Positions 1 to 8,411 of a DNA stretch of 64,000 nucleotides are shown in pieces. The notes below the pieces were generated by a model. That model was not told the origin of the DNA. It saw only the letters and a list, made by a program, of their open reading frames with translations, and did no database searches. How positions within the stretch are numbered: position 1 is the stretch's first letter; each line of letters opens with the position of its first letter. The position numbers and the translations under genes were made by a program. Source of the stretch: Geothrix limicola (GTDB lineage Bacteria; Acidobacteriota; Holophagae; Holophagales; Holophagaceae); the NCBI RefSeq assembly GCF_030268085.1, contig NZ_BSDE01000001.1, positions 248,001 through 312,000 of the forward strand, in the 5' to 3' direction.

Positions 1-1340
1 ATGGCCGTGACGTTCGGATCGGAACTCACGGGGTAGCTCCAGGTGCGCTTGGTCTGGCCGTAGCGCGCATCGAGGACCCCAGAGCTGCCAATGATGCCCT
101 TGTAACCGATGCTCAGGAAACTGGTCCAGTACCGGTCGGTGCCAGTGCCACCGGGTGTGTCACTTCGGTAGTCCGTGTAGCGCTGGTTATCCTGCGTGTA
201 GCTGAAATCGACCTGGTGGTTTTCATTGAGCTGGGCGAACAAAACGTACTGGTTCCAACTTCTGGTGCCTTGGTAGGGAAGCGTCTTGCCATCAAAGTCC
301 CCGAGGTTGGCATTGCCGATGGTCGTCGTCGTGCCGGGGATCGTGAAGCCGGTGTAGTGGAGATCCGTGGGGCTGTTCGGGTAATAGTTGCGGGAAATGG
401 GCGTGTTGTTGTCGGGAAAGATGCGAGTCGCGTAGGCGAAGGTGATGTGATCCTTCCAGATGGGGCCGCGGAGGGTGGCCTGCCATTCGCCGTTTTGCTG
501 GCCCTCAGGAGCCTGAGGTTTGGCGTAAACGTTTCCTAGACGGTCCGGATTGGTGTACAGGTTGGCACCATTCCAATAGTTTCGGCTGTAGCTGCGACGG
601 AGGGTGCCTGCGAATTCGTTGCTGCCGCGGGTGGTCACCCAGCTCATGATGCCGCTGTCCGTGCCGCCGTACCTGGCGTTCAGAGGTGACTGAATCACGG
701 CCATGGATTCGAGCATGTCCGGAATCGTGGGGTTGACGGTCCAATTGGCGAAGGCGCCGTCGTTCACCTGGGAGCCGTTGAGCAGGATCTTGGTGCCCAC
801 GTTGGAGCCGCCCCGAATACTGGGTGAATTGATGTTCTTCCCGTCTGCGGTCACGCCGGGGGCGAGGTAGGCCAGGGCGAAAATATCCGTCTGAGTGATT
901 TTCATCATCTCTTCTTCAGAGAAGATGCTCTGGGTGACGGTTTCGGTCTTGTCCCGCTGGCCCATGGTGCTTTCCACCACCACCACAGCAGCCTGCTCCT
1001 TTGCGACTTCATTCATGGGCGTCAGAACGCCGTCCTCGTGAGAGGTCTGGCCCGCGACAACTCGGAAGTTCCCCTTGGAAGTCGCGAAGTCCTTCATGGT
1101 AATCGTGACGGTGAATTCGCCGCCGGGAAGCAGGGGAATGCGGTAGCCACCTTTGGCATCGGTGATGGCCGTTCGCTCGCCCAACAGTGCGGGCGAGCTC
1201 AGGCGCACCACGGCGCCTTGAAGCGGGGCTCCAGCCTTGGAGGTGACCCGGCCGGTCACGGTACCGGTGGTCTCCTGGCCCATGAGGGCACTGGCGGCAA
1301 TGAGCAGCGCCAGGGGTGTCATTCTTCGTGTCATGTTCAT
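1..1340 (-). CDS. TonB-dependent receptor, Oar-like (3' part missing)
   Basis: The reading frame is open from an ATG at 1340 to the left edge (about 446 codons), so only the N-terminal part of the protein is seen. A short hydrophobic signal peptide (about residues 4-20) is followed by a carboxypeptidase-regulatory-like beta-sandwich (about 24-105; TGTVTGRVTSKAGAPLQGA) and a plug-like region with SIRGGSNVGTKILLNG and NARYGGTDSG. The start of an outer-membrane barrel rich in Tyr, Trp and Asn follows. This is the layout of Oar/SusC-like receptors that import large substrates with TonB energy. An AGGAG sits 7-8 bases before the ATG. It lies 30 bases downstream of the barrel protein gene on the same strand, so the two are probably one transcript. 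The substrate cannot be read from sequence; the neighbouring peptidases make peptides a reasonable guess. Confidence 0.88.
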   Translation of the reverse strand, partial: MNMTRRMTPLALLIAASALMGQETTGTVTGRVTSKAGAPLQGAVVRLSSPALLGERTAITDAKGGYRIPLLPGGEFTVTITMKDFATSKGNFRVVAGQTSHEDGVLTPMNEVAKEQAAVVVVESTMGQRDKTETVTQSIFSEEEMMKITQTDIFALAYLAPGVTADGKNINSPSIRGGSNVGTKILLNGSQVNDGAFANWTVNPTIPDMLESMAVIQSPLNARYGGTDSGIMSWVTTRGSNEFAGTLRRSYSRNYWNGANLYTNPDRLGNVYAKPQAPEGQQNGEWQATLRGPIWKDHITFAYATRIFPDNNTPISRNYYPNSPTDLHYTGFTIPGTTTTIGNANLGDFDGKTLPYQGTRSWNQYVLFAQLNENHQVDFSYTQDNQRYTDYRSDTPGGTGTDRYWTSFLSIGYKGIIGSSGVLDARYGQTKRTWSYPVSSDPNVTA

Positions 1341-1370
1341 CAGAAGGCTCCTGTCTAGAATCAATGGGGG

Positions 1371-2189
1371 TTAAAGCTTCATGGACAGGCCGATCTCGAA
1401 TACGAAACCTCGGCCGTTCTTGTTGCTCAGAGTTCCGGGCTGGCCAGAGTAGGCGAGGGGGGTGTAGTCCTTGATGCCGTAGCCGATGTTCCGGAGGTTG
1501 CCTTCGAGCTTGAATTCCTTGGAGAACTGGTAAGCCAGACCTACGTGGGCGCCAATGCCAACCACAGTTCGATTGCTTTGGCCCGCGTAGCCCTCGTGAG
1601 CAGTGACGAAGTTTCCATTCGCATCACGAGGGAAGTACCTGCTCATCGAATGCCAGTTGCCATTCGCATCGAACCAGACGGCCCGCAGGTCAATCAGGAA
1701 CTCATTACTGGACTTGTAGGCGTCGAGACTCAGGCCTGCCTGCCAGGAGAGTCCCTCGATGCCGGGAATGGGGCTCAGATATGAGGTGCGTACTCCGAAT
1801 CCTTCCATCTTGTGGGCGCGAGAATCCGTGGAATTGATGGGACTGATCACCAGCGGATTTTGGGTGCTCGGGTCCTTGGTGACGATGCCGTAACCAGGAA
1901 CGTCGGCATACACGGTGCTGGGGGACTGCATCCGATCTCGCGTGTTCCCGGGGAAGAAGTCGTAGCACAGTTCGACACTGATGCCCCTGCCGCCGCCCAA
2001 GGGGAATGTGTTAGCCAAGGCAAAGCCGAAAGCCTGGTTGTTCTGTGTGTCCTTGGCCAGGGTACCGGCGGTGAGCCCGGACCGGATCTTGAACTCTGGG
2101 TTCAGTAACGACCCGTCCTTGGCTGCCAGGGGCAGGGCCAGGATGGCGGCGCTTGCGAGAAGCAAGCGCCCGAGTTTGATGTGCGACAT
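1371..2189 (-). CDS. Outer-membrane beta-barrel protein, unknown function
   Basis: A 272-residue protein with a clear signal peptide (cleavage probably after LPLAA, near residue 23). Alternating hydrophobic/polar stretches are rich in Gly, Tyr and Asn, and the sequence ends in a hydrophobic strand (FVFEIGLSMKL) of the kind recognised by the BAM machinery. This supports a small outer-membrane barrel; no named family is recognised. AGGAGG lies 7 bases before the ATG. It is the first gene of a probable two-gene unit with the TonB receptor, and a candidate regulatory site lies about 120 bases upstream (2309-2320). It could be an accessory porin for the same substrate; that is inference from position only. 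Confidence 0.75.
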   Translation of the reverse strand: MSHIKLGRLLLASAAILALPLAAKDGSLLNPEFKIRSGLTAGTLAKDTQNNQAFGFALANTFPLGGGRGISVELCYDFFPGNTRDRMQSPSTVYADVPGYGIVTKDPSTQNPLVISPINSTDSRAHKMEGFGVRTSYLSPIPGIEGLSWQAGLSLDAYKSSNEFLIDLRAVWFDANGNWHSMSRYFPRDANGNFVTAHEGYAGQSNRTVVGIGAHVGLAYQFSKEFKLEGNLRNIGYGIKDYTPLAYSGQPGTLSNKNGRGFVFEIGLSMKL

Positions 2190-2581
2190 GGAGAGTTCCT
2201 CCTGGGAAAGGTGGCGATGTCTTGTCAGAGCTCGCCGAGTTGGAAGGGGGAGACGGGGTAGTCGAAAGCTGTCAAAATCGAAGGAACACGGTGTGCTGTA
2301 TTTGAGATCTAATACATCAGGTTTTCAAGATAAAAATCTACAGCCATCTTCTGAGTTGAGCCTCTTCCCTTGTTTGGCCATGAATTTTGTTGATTTCAGG
2401 CGTGTTGTAATTTTATGAGTAGACAAAACATGAGAAAAAAAATTAAAGTGTCGTTTTTTTCGTGGCAACGATCTGGGGCGAGCTTGAAGGCAGGCGGTGC
2501 CATCCATGCCCCTGCCTGGAGGCATTCCGGTAGGGGGCCCCAGGGTCGTCAGTTCGGAGGCACTGGCGGGACGGGCCACCC
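2190..2581. other. Intergenic region with divergent promoters
   Basis: This gap separates the minus-strand barrel/receptor unit from the plus-strand GntR gene. Its middle (about 2290-2470) is much richer in A/T than the surrounding genes, as expected for promoters. It holds the 12-bp element at 2309-2320 and, near the regulator, long A and T runs (about 2432-2460). The short open frames within it lack good ribosome sites and coding character. Confidence 0.6.
2309..2320 (-). promoter_or_regulatory. Candidate GntR operator (or -10 element), copy 1
   Basis: CTAATACATCAG (CTGATGTATTAG on the minus strand) is an imperfect palindrome with one mismatched pair. The identical 12 bases occur at 7309-7320 in the same orientation relative to the downstream gene. 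It lies about 120 bases before the barrel protein start and about 260 bases from the adjacent GntR gene. A repressor site is the preferred reading. It could instead be a shared core promoter, since TATTAG resembles a -10 box. Confidence 0.5.
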
Positions 2582-3361
2582 ATGCTTTGGCCGGACCAGG
2601 GCTCCCTTGGTCGCGAGCTGCCGATGAAACCTGCGCCCGATGTCGCCGTGATGTCGCCTCGTTCTGGGGACACCCGACTCCCTTCCAGGACGCCGCTCCT
2701 TCAGACCAAGTCCCTGCGCGAGCAGGTCTATGACTACCTCCGCGCGGAGATGAACCGGGGGGGGCTGGATCCTGGAGCCTTTCTCGATCTCAATGCCATC
2801 GCGCAGCGCCTCGGAATCAGCCGCACGCCGCTACGCGATGCGCTGCTGCAGCTGGAGGTCGAGGGTTACATGGAAATCCAGCCCCGGCGCGGATTCCGGC
2901 TGAAGATGCTGACCATCGAGGAGATCCGGCACATCTATCAGATCGTGGGGGCGCTGGAATCCGCGGCGGTGATGATCGCGGGGCCGCGGATCGGGAAGGC
3001 CGGCCTGGCGAAGATGAAGGCCGAGAACCTGGGCATCTACCGGGCCATCCAGGCCCAGGACTATGGGATGTTCTACCTCCACAACTCCGCCTTCCACGGG
3101 GTCTTTCTGGACGGTTGCGCCAATCCGCGCATGGCCGCGCTCATCAAGTCGCTCAAGCAGCGCCTCTACGATTGGCCGCGCCGCAAAGTGTTCCTGAAGA
3201 CCTGGGAAGTGCGCCTCGTGAAGGATCACGAGGATCTCATCGCGCTCCTGGAGGCCGGGAATTACAAGGAGGCCGGCGCCCTGCTGCGGGAGGTGCACTG
3301 GTGCTTCGACGCGCAGGAGGACTTCATCCGCGTCTACTACCTGACGGATCTCCCCGAGTAG
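2582..3361 (+). CDS. GntR-family regulator, FCD (FadR) type
   Basis: A transcription factor with an N-terminal winged helix-turn-helix (about residues 45-110; SLREQVYDYL then LNAIAQRLGISRTPLRDAL) and an all-helical FCD ligand domain (about 120-245). The FCD domain keeps histidines in the places where this family often binds a metal (FHGVF, KDHEDL, EVHW). FCD regulators usually sense small organic or amino acids. The start is uncertain: 2582 gives 259 residues, while 2624 and 2651 are in-frame alternatives and none has a strong ribosome site. It converges on the C69 dipeptidase gene (18 bases apart). The two copies of CTAATACATCAG nearby suggest that it controls the receptor/barrel unit and the peptidase pair; this is inference. 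Confidence 0.88.
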   Translation: MLWPDQGSLGRELPMKPAPDVAVMSPRSGDTRLPSRTPLLQTKSLREQVYDYLRAEMNRGGLDPGAFLDLNAIAQRLGISRTPLRDALLQLEVEGYMEIQPRRGFRLKMLTIEEIRHIYQIVGALESAAVMIAGPRIGKAGLAKMKAENLGIYRAIQAQDYGMFYLHNSAFHGVFLDGCANPRMAALIKSLKQRLYDWPRRKVFLKTWEVRLVKDHEDLIALLEAGNYKEAGALLREVHWCFDAQEDFIRVYYLTDLPE

Positions 3362-3379
3362 GCGTCTGTTATAGGGGAC

Positions 3380-5026
3380 CTACTCCCGGTTGTTGGTGTA
3401 CTTCGTGATGAGCTTCTCGCGCAGCCGGATGTAGAAGGCGGGAACTGCGTTCTGGAGGCCCACACAGTAATCCGTGAGGAGCCGCTTGGCGGCCTCCGGG
3501 TCCTTCTTGTGAAGCGCCAGCGCCTCGGCTTCCAGGGCGGGCAGGCGGTCGAAGATGGCCTGCTCGAAGGGGGCTCGAGCTGCCCGCACATCCCGGATGG
3601 CTTCCTGGTAGCGAAGGTTGGCGAGGTTGTCCACGAAGTCGATGGTCCAGCGCGCACTGGCGTCGCTGTAGGCCTCGGGATCGTAGGTCTGGTAGCTGGG
3701 GGCGGTGGCCGTGACGCCCGCGTACATGGGCACGTAGGGGCTGATGGCGGGGTTGTCCAGATAGACCCAGTAGAGGCCGCCGATGGCATCGGGCAACCAG
3801 CCGCGCAGCTGGCACACCATGCCGTAGAAGCCGCGGTGACGGGCCACGGGGCGCCGGTAGGTGATCCGAAGGAGCGCGCGCAAATCCCTGCCTGGGAAGG
3901 GCGTGGCGAGGGGGCTCTGCACCAGGCCGCCCTTGCCGTCGGGGACGCGCCAGGCGGGGTCCGAGGCCATGTCGTAGATGGTGCCTTCCATGGTGGAGCG
4001 CTGGAAGGCGATGACATCCTGCACGGAGATCTTCTTCTCCGGTTTCAGTGAGAAGGGATAGATGGAGAGCGGCTCCACCGTCTGGAAGTAGGCGTTGAGG
4101 CCCTTGGCGGGATCCTCCGGGCCGAGCCTGCGGTTGGGCCAGGGGTGCCCGCCGGGGCGCATGCTCGGGGCGAAGGTGGTGGCGAAGAGCCAGCTTCGGC
4201 CGGTGGCCACCTCGTCGGGCAGGGGTGCATAGGCCTCCTGCCAGATGAAGGGGCGACCCGAGGCAGGATCGAACCAGCCGCGATCGATGGCCTCCTGCTT
4301 GTAGTTCTTCGAAACGAGGAAACGGGTGCTGTCCGCCGGATCGATGGCCTTGATGATGCTCCAGTTCGGGATGAGCACGGCCTCGTCATCGGGAATGCGC
4401 TGGGCGGCCCAGATGGCGCCGGGTTTTCCACCCGCCTTCTTCCATCCGGGGCCGACGGCGAAGACCTCGAAGACCCAGGCCTCCTCCGTGTCGCCGATGA
4501 CGAGGGCTTCGGAGCCATCGCCCGCGGAGGGCAGGAACCCGTGGGTTTCGAGCAGCTCGCCCACGAGGCGCACCGCGTCCTTGGCCTTGCGGCAACGCTG
4601 GAGGGCGAAGATCTGGGCCTGCTCGATGGTCATGATCTGGTCGCCCGCGCCCTTGGTCACGATCAGCTCTGGGCGCTGGCTCGTGGTGCTTTCCGCGATG
4701 CCGAGCTGGTGCTCGTTCATGTGGGAGTAGGCGGACTGGAAGTAGCCGTAGGTCTGCGTGACCTGGGGGATGTGCCCGAGCACCTCCCGCGGATGATCCA
4801 GGGGTTGCGAAGGATCCTGCAGGCCCCAGTAGATGGCGGCCTGGTCACCGGGCTTGAAGCGCATGGCGGGCACGACGCGGATTCGCGAGTCCGGCCCGCA
4901 GTCCGTGTGGGAGAGGATCACCGATCCATCCTTCGTCGCCTTCTTGCCCGCGGCGATGACGGTGCAGGGCCGGAGGGTGGCGGACGCCACGAGCATGGCG
5001 CAGAGCAGGAGCAGGGGCTGCTTCAT
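3380..5026 (-). CDS. Family C69 dipeptidase (PepD-like Ntn hydrolase), exported
   Basis: A 548-residue peptidase of family C69. After a hydrophobic leader, Cys21 begins the mature protein (RPC-TVIAAGKKATKDGS) and is followed by the typical LSHTDC segment. In this family an autoproteolytically exposed N-terminal Cys is the nucleophile. Further family features are the central SAYSHMNEHQLGIAEST block and the C-terminal helical tail. Such enzymes cut dipeptides with broad specificity. The leader suggests export, or removal of a propeptide. It lies 4 bases downstream of the S9 peptidase gene, so the two are co-transcribed and would act in sequence: peptides to dipeptides, then to amino acids. Confidence 0.88.
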   Translation of the reverse strand: MKQPLLLLCAMLVASATLRPCTVIAAGKKATKDGSVILSHTDCGPDSRIRVVPAMRFKPGDQAAIYWGLQDPSQPLDHPREVLGHIPQVTQTYGYFQSAYSHMNEHQLGIAESTTSQRPELIVTKGAGDQIMTIEQAQIFALQRCRKAKDAVRLVGELLETHGFLPSAGDGSEALVIGDTEEAWVFEVFAVGPGWKKAGGKPGAIWAAQRIPDDEAVLIPNWSIIKAIDPADSTRFLVSKNYKQEAIDRGWFDPASGRPFIWQEAYAPLPDEVATGRSWLFATTFAPSMRPGGHPWPNRRLGPEDPAKGLNAYFQTVEPLSIYPFSLKPEKKISVQDVIAFQRSTMEGTIYDMASDPAWRVPDGKGGLVQSPLATPFPGRDLRALLRITYRRPVARHRGFYGMVCQLRGWLPDAIGGLYWVYLDNPAISPYVPMYAGVTATAPSYQTYDPEAYSDASARWTIDFVDNLANLRYQEAIRDVRAARAPFEQAIFDRLPALEAEALALHKKDPEAAKRLLTDYCVGLQNAVPAFYIRLREKLITKYTNNRE

Positions 5027-5030
5027 GTAA

Positions 5031-7247
5031 TCACCTCTTGGGTTGGGCGTTCATCAGGTTGCGCACGAAGAAATCGCCGATGCGCCGGCGGATGTAGGGG
5101 TTCTCCAGCAGCCAGTGGTCCGCGCCGGGCACGACGAGCATCTCGAAATCCTTGTCGGCCTTGATGAGGGCGTCCACCACCTGCAGCGTGGAGGCGGGAT
5201 CCACGTTATGGTCCATCTCACCCACGGTCAGGAGGAGCTTGCCCTTCAGGTTGTGCGCCTGGGTGATGTTGCTCTGGGCTTCGTAGTGGGGGCCGATGGG
5301 CCAGCCCATCCACTGCTCGTTCCACCAGATCTTGTCCAGGCGGTTGTCGTGGCAGCCGCAGTCCGAGGCGGCGACGGTGTAGAAATCGCCGAAGGCCAGG
5401 AGGGCCCGTAGCGCGCTCTGCCCGCCGGCGCTGCCGCCGTAGATGCCCACGCCGCGGCTGAGGTCCATCTCGGGATGGGCCGCGGTCGCCGCGCGGATCC
5501 AGGCCATGCGGTCGGGGAAGCCCGAGTCGCCCAGGTTCTTCCAGCAGACGTCGTGGAAGGCCTTGGAGCGGTTGCTGGTGCCCATGCCGTCCATCTGCAC
5601 GACGATGAAGCCGAGCTCGGCGAAGAACTGGGGCGAGTGGTAGGCGCGGAAGGCCTTGGGCACGTGGCTGTCGTGGGGGCCCGCGTAGATGTATTCGATC
5701 ACGGGATACTTCCGGGCGGGGTCGAAGGCGAAGGGCCGGAAGATGACGCCGAAGATATCGGTCTTCCCGTCGCGTCCCTTGGCGGTGAACCGTTCGGGAG
5801 GCCGCCAGCCTGTGGCAAGCAGGGCGGTCCAATCCGCCTTTTCGACCTCGGCCAGGACGGCTCCGTCCTCGGCGCGATAGAGCCGCGCGACGGGCGGCAG
5901 ATCCACGCGGGAGCACAGGTCCACGAAGTAGCGACGGTCCGGGCTGAAGGTGGCGCGGTGGGTGCCATCGCCTTCGGTGAGGATGCGCAGGCCGCTGCCG
6001 TCAAGGTTCACGGACGCGTAATGGAGGTAGTAGGGATCCTGTCCGGGGTGCAGGCCGCCGGCGGTGAAGGTGACCCGGCGGGTCTTGGGATCCACCTGCT
6101 CCACGGCGCGCACGGGCCAGGCGCCGCGGGTGATCTGTCCCTTCAGACGGCCATCTTGGCTGTCGTAGAGGTAGAGGTGGTTCCAGCCATCCCGCTCGCT
6201 CATCCAGACGAGTTCGTGCGTGTCGTCCAGGAATTCCAGGAAGAATTTCCCGGAGTAGTCGATGAAGGTCGCGCTGCGCTCCTCCACCAGCACCTTGGAG
6301 TCGCCCGTTCCCGCATCCACCGAAACGACGCGCAGGAGCTGGTGGCCGCGCTCGTTGTAGAGGTAGGTGAAACGGCTGCCGTCCTTGCTCCAGCGGACCT
6401 CGGAAACCTCGTAGGGATTGGGCGCGAGGTCATCCTTCACGGGAATCTGGCGGCCCGTCTCGACTTCGAAAAGCTGGGGCCTGGGGCGGGGCAGGGGGTC
6501 GCCGGGCTTGGTGTATTCGTTGATCTGAGTCTTGGGCTGGAACTGTTCCCTGGGCGTGGATTCCACGAGGGTCACCTTGCGCTGTTCCACTTTGGTGGCG
6601 CGCAGGGCCACGAGCCGTTTGGAATCGGGGCTCCAGTGGAATTCCCCTGTGTAGGCGTCGCCCAGGTTGCCGTCGCGGCTGCGGAAGACTTCGGTGCCCT
6701 CCTTCACGCGGAGGACGGCGACGTTGTCACCGCGCAGCGCCGCCACGAATCGCCCGTCCGGGCTCTTGGGATCACCGGGCTTGTCGTCTTCGCGCTTGGG
6801 TTTGTCGGGTTCGGGATGCAGCGCATAGTCCTTCAGGTCGCAGATCCAGATCTGTTTCTCCACGCGGAAACGGAGGCTGGTGGCCGAGGGGCAGCTCAGG
6901 TCCTCCATCGGGAGCTTGCCTGCCTCGACGCTGCGTCCGAGCGCCGTGCCGAGGGCCTTGGCCAGCGCAACCTGATCGAAGGCGGGCTGCTTGGAGCCCG
7001 AGGGCACCTCCATGAGCACCCAGGCCCAGGTTCCATCCCCGAGCTCATCCCGGTAGAGGAAGGCGCTGCCGTCGGGCAGCCACAGGGGACGGAGGTCGCC
7101 GTGGCGCACCTTGTGGTCGACGAGGGTCCGGAGCCCGGCGGCGCGGGCGAAGTCCGGCTTGGGCAGGGGACTCTGGGCGCTCAGCGACATCCCTGCGAAA
7201 AGGAGGAACGTCGCCATGCCACGAAGGGTCGGGTGCGGAAGCTTCAT
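5031..7247 (-). CDS. S9 family prolyl oligopeptidase / dipeptidyl-peptidase IV-like, exported (copy 1)
   Basis: A 738-residue secreted serine peptidase with a signal peptide (about residues 1-24, ending SLSAQ). A DPP-IV N-terminal propeller (about 40-480) is followed by a C-terminal alpha/beta hydrolase. The nucleophile is Ser606 in YGGSAGGQS; Asp679 (GEMDHNV) and His711 (GADHW) complete the likely triad. The family cuts after proline or alanine near the N-terminus of peptides. A closely similar paralogue is at 50451-52685, sharing long blocks such as MDGMGTSNRSKAFHDVCWKN. It heads the pair with the C69 dipeptidase, and the second copy of the 12-bp element lies 62 bases upstream. Confidence 0.92.
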   Translation of the reverse strand: MKLPHPTLRGMATFLLFAGMSLSAQSPLPKPDFARAAGLRTLVDHKVRHGDLRPLWLPDGSAFLYRDELGDGTWAWVLMEVPSGSKQPAFDQVALAKALGTALGRSVEAGKLPMEDLSCPSATSLRFRVEKQIWICDLKDYALHPEPDKPKREDDKPGDPKSPDGRFVAALRGDNVAVLRVKEGTEVFRSRDGNLGDAYTGEFHWSPDSKRLVALRATKVEQRKVTLVESTPREQFQPKTQINEYTKPGDPLPRPRPQLFEVETGRQIPVKDDLAPNPYEVSEVRWSKDGSRFTYLYNERGHQLLRVVSVDAGTGDSKVLVEERSATFIDYSGKFFLEFLDDTHELVWMSERDGWNHLYLYDSQDGRLKGQITRGAWPVRAVEQVDPKTRRVTFTAGGLHPGQDPYYLHYASVNLDGSGLRILTEGDGTHRATFSPDRRYFVDLCSRVDLPPVARLYRAEDGAVLAEVEKADWTALLATGWRPPERFTAKGRDGKTDIFGVIFRPFAFDPARKYPVIEYIYAGPHDSHVPKAFRAYHSPQFFAELGFIVVQMDGMGTSNRSKAFHDVCWKNLGDSGFPDRMAWIRAATAAHPEMDLSRGVGIYGGSAGGQSALRALLAFGDFYTVAASDCGCHDNRLDKIWWNEQWMGWPIGPHYEAQSNITQAHNLKGKLLLTVGEMDHNVDPASTLQVVDALIKADKDFEMLVVPGADHWLLENPYIRRRIGDFFVRNLMNAQPKR

Positions 7248-7308
7248 GCGGATCCCCCATGCGGTGCCGCCAGGATTGATTCGGTCTGGTCGACACGGTC
7301 ATTCTGGA

Positions 7309-7320
7309 CTAATACATCAG
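7309..7320 (-). promoter_or_regulatory. Candidate GntR operator (or -10 element), copy 2
   Basis: Identical in 12 of 12 bases to 2309-2320 and in the same orientation relative to its target. It sits 62 bases before the S9 peptidase start, in the 119-base gap after the dehydratase gene. Its presence suggests that the S9/C69 pair has its own promoter rather than relying on read-through from the hydroxyproline operon. Confidence 0.5.
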
Positions 7321-7366
7321 ATATAACTCCAAACGATCCCGGAACCCAGGGCTTTCGCGGGCCGGT

Positions 7367-8377
7367 CTACTTCAGGAGGAAGCCCTTCCCGATCTCGTCC
7401 CCATCCTCGAGCCAGAACCGGGCCTCGCCGGTGTAGTGGGCCGATCCGCCCACGCGGACAGTGACGGCGGGCTTGGAGCCACAGGCGATTTCAGTTCGGA
7501 TTTCCCCTGTGAAACGGGCGCCGGTGACGCTGTCGATCTCGCAGACCTGCCCGGCACGCACGAGCCCGCGCTGGAACCGCGCGGCCATGCGGGCGGTGAC
7601 GCCCGATCCGGTGGGGCTGCGGTCCACCTCCGCATCCGCGAAGACGCAGATGTTGGCGGAGGGGCCTTCCTCCGGGCGCTCGCGGCCATCCGTGAGGATG
7701 CTGCCGTAGAGAAACCCCAGGTCCGGCTCGAGGGGATGCTCGATGGGAATCGCGCGGTTGACGGCGGCGGAGAGGACCGTGGCGGCATCGACCAGATCCC
7801 GCACGCGGCTGGTTCGCACATCGAGGCCGAACTGGCCCGCGTCCGCCAGGGCGTAGAAGGCCCCGCCATAGCTCACGTCCGTCGTCACCGGTCCGAAGCC
7901 CGGAACCTCCACCCGAATCTGTTCGGCCAGCAGGAAGGCGGGCACGCTGTCGAAGCTCACGCGTCCGGCCTTGCCATCCCTGACTTCCACGTAGACCTTC
8001 ACGAGTCCGCAGGGGCATTCGAGGCCCACTTCGGTGATGGGCTCCACCTTCGGCACCAGGCCGTGGTCCACGGCGTAGCGGCCGAGGGCGATGGTGGCGT
8101 GGCCGCACATGGTGCTGTAGCCCTCGTTGTGCATGAACAGCACCGCCAGATCCGCGCCAGGAAGACTCGGCGGCACCAGCAGCGCCCCGTACATGTCGTA
8201 GTGACCGCGGGGTTCGAACATGAGCAGCTTGCGCAGGTGGTCGAGGTGCTCGCGGACATGGCGGCGCTTGGTGAGGATGGTCGCGCCTTCGATGGGCGGG
8301 TACCCGCTGCGCACGATGCGGACCGGCTCGCCACCGGTGTGCATGTCAAGAACATGGATGGAAGGGGTTGACGTCAT
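7367..8377 (-). CDS. trans-3-hydroxy-L-proline dehydratase (proline racemase family)
   Basis: A 336-residue member of the proline racemase superfamily. Cys91 (TMCGHATI) is kept. The second catalytic position is Thr256 (DRSPTGSGVTA) where racemases and 4-hydroxyproline epimerases have Cys. Cys/Thr is the known signature of trans-3-hydroxy-L-proline dehydratase (human L3HYPDH type), which removes water to give delta-1-pyrroline-2-carboxylate. The N-terminal DMHTGGEPVRIV also fits this subgroup. AAGG lies 7 bases before the ATG. It is the last gene of the hydroxyproline operon, 34 bases after the alanine-dehydrogenase-like gene. The operon therefore takes both 3- and 4-hydroxyproline. Confidence 0.88.
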   Translation of the reverse strand: MTSTPSIHVLDMHTGGEPVRIVRSGYPPIEGATILTKRRHVREHLDHLRKLLMFEPRGHYDMYGALLVPPSLPGADLAVLFMHNEGYSTMCGHATIALGRYAVDHGLVPKVEPITEVGLECPCGLVKVYVEVRDGKAGRVSFDSVPAFLLAEQIRVEVPGFGPVTTDVSYGGAFYALADAGQFGLDVRTSRVRDLVDAATVLSAAVNRAIPIEHPLEPDLGFLYGSILTDGRERPEEGPSANICVFADAEVDRSPTGSGVTARMAARFQRGLVRAGQVCEIDSVTGARFTGEIRTEIACGSKPAVTVRVGGSAHYTGEARFWLEDGDEIGKGFLLK

Positions 8378-8411
8378 GTCGGTGCCTTCAGGTGGCCTTC
8401 TGTTGAAGGGC

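Noticed and set aside
5475-7436. A 653-codon plus-strand open frame opposite the first S9 peptidase
   Set aside because: The minus-strand peptidase has a signal peptide, propeller and triad; the antisense frame has none.
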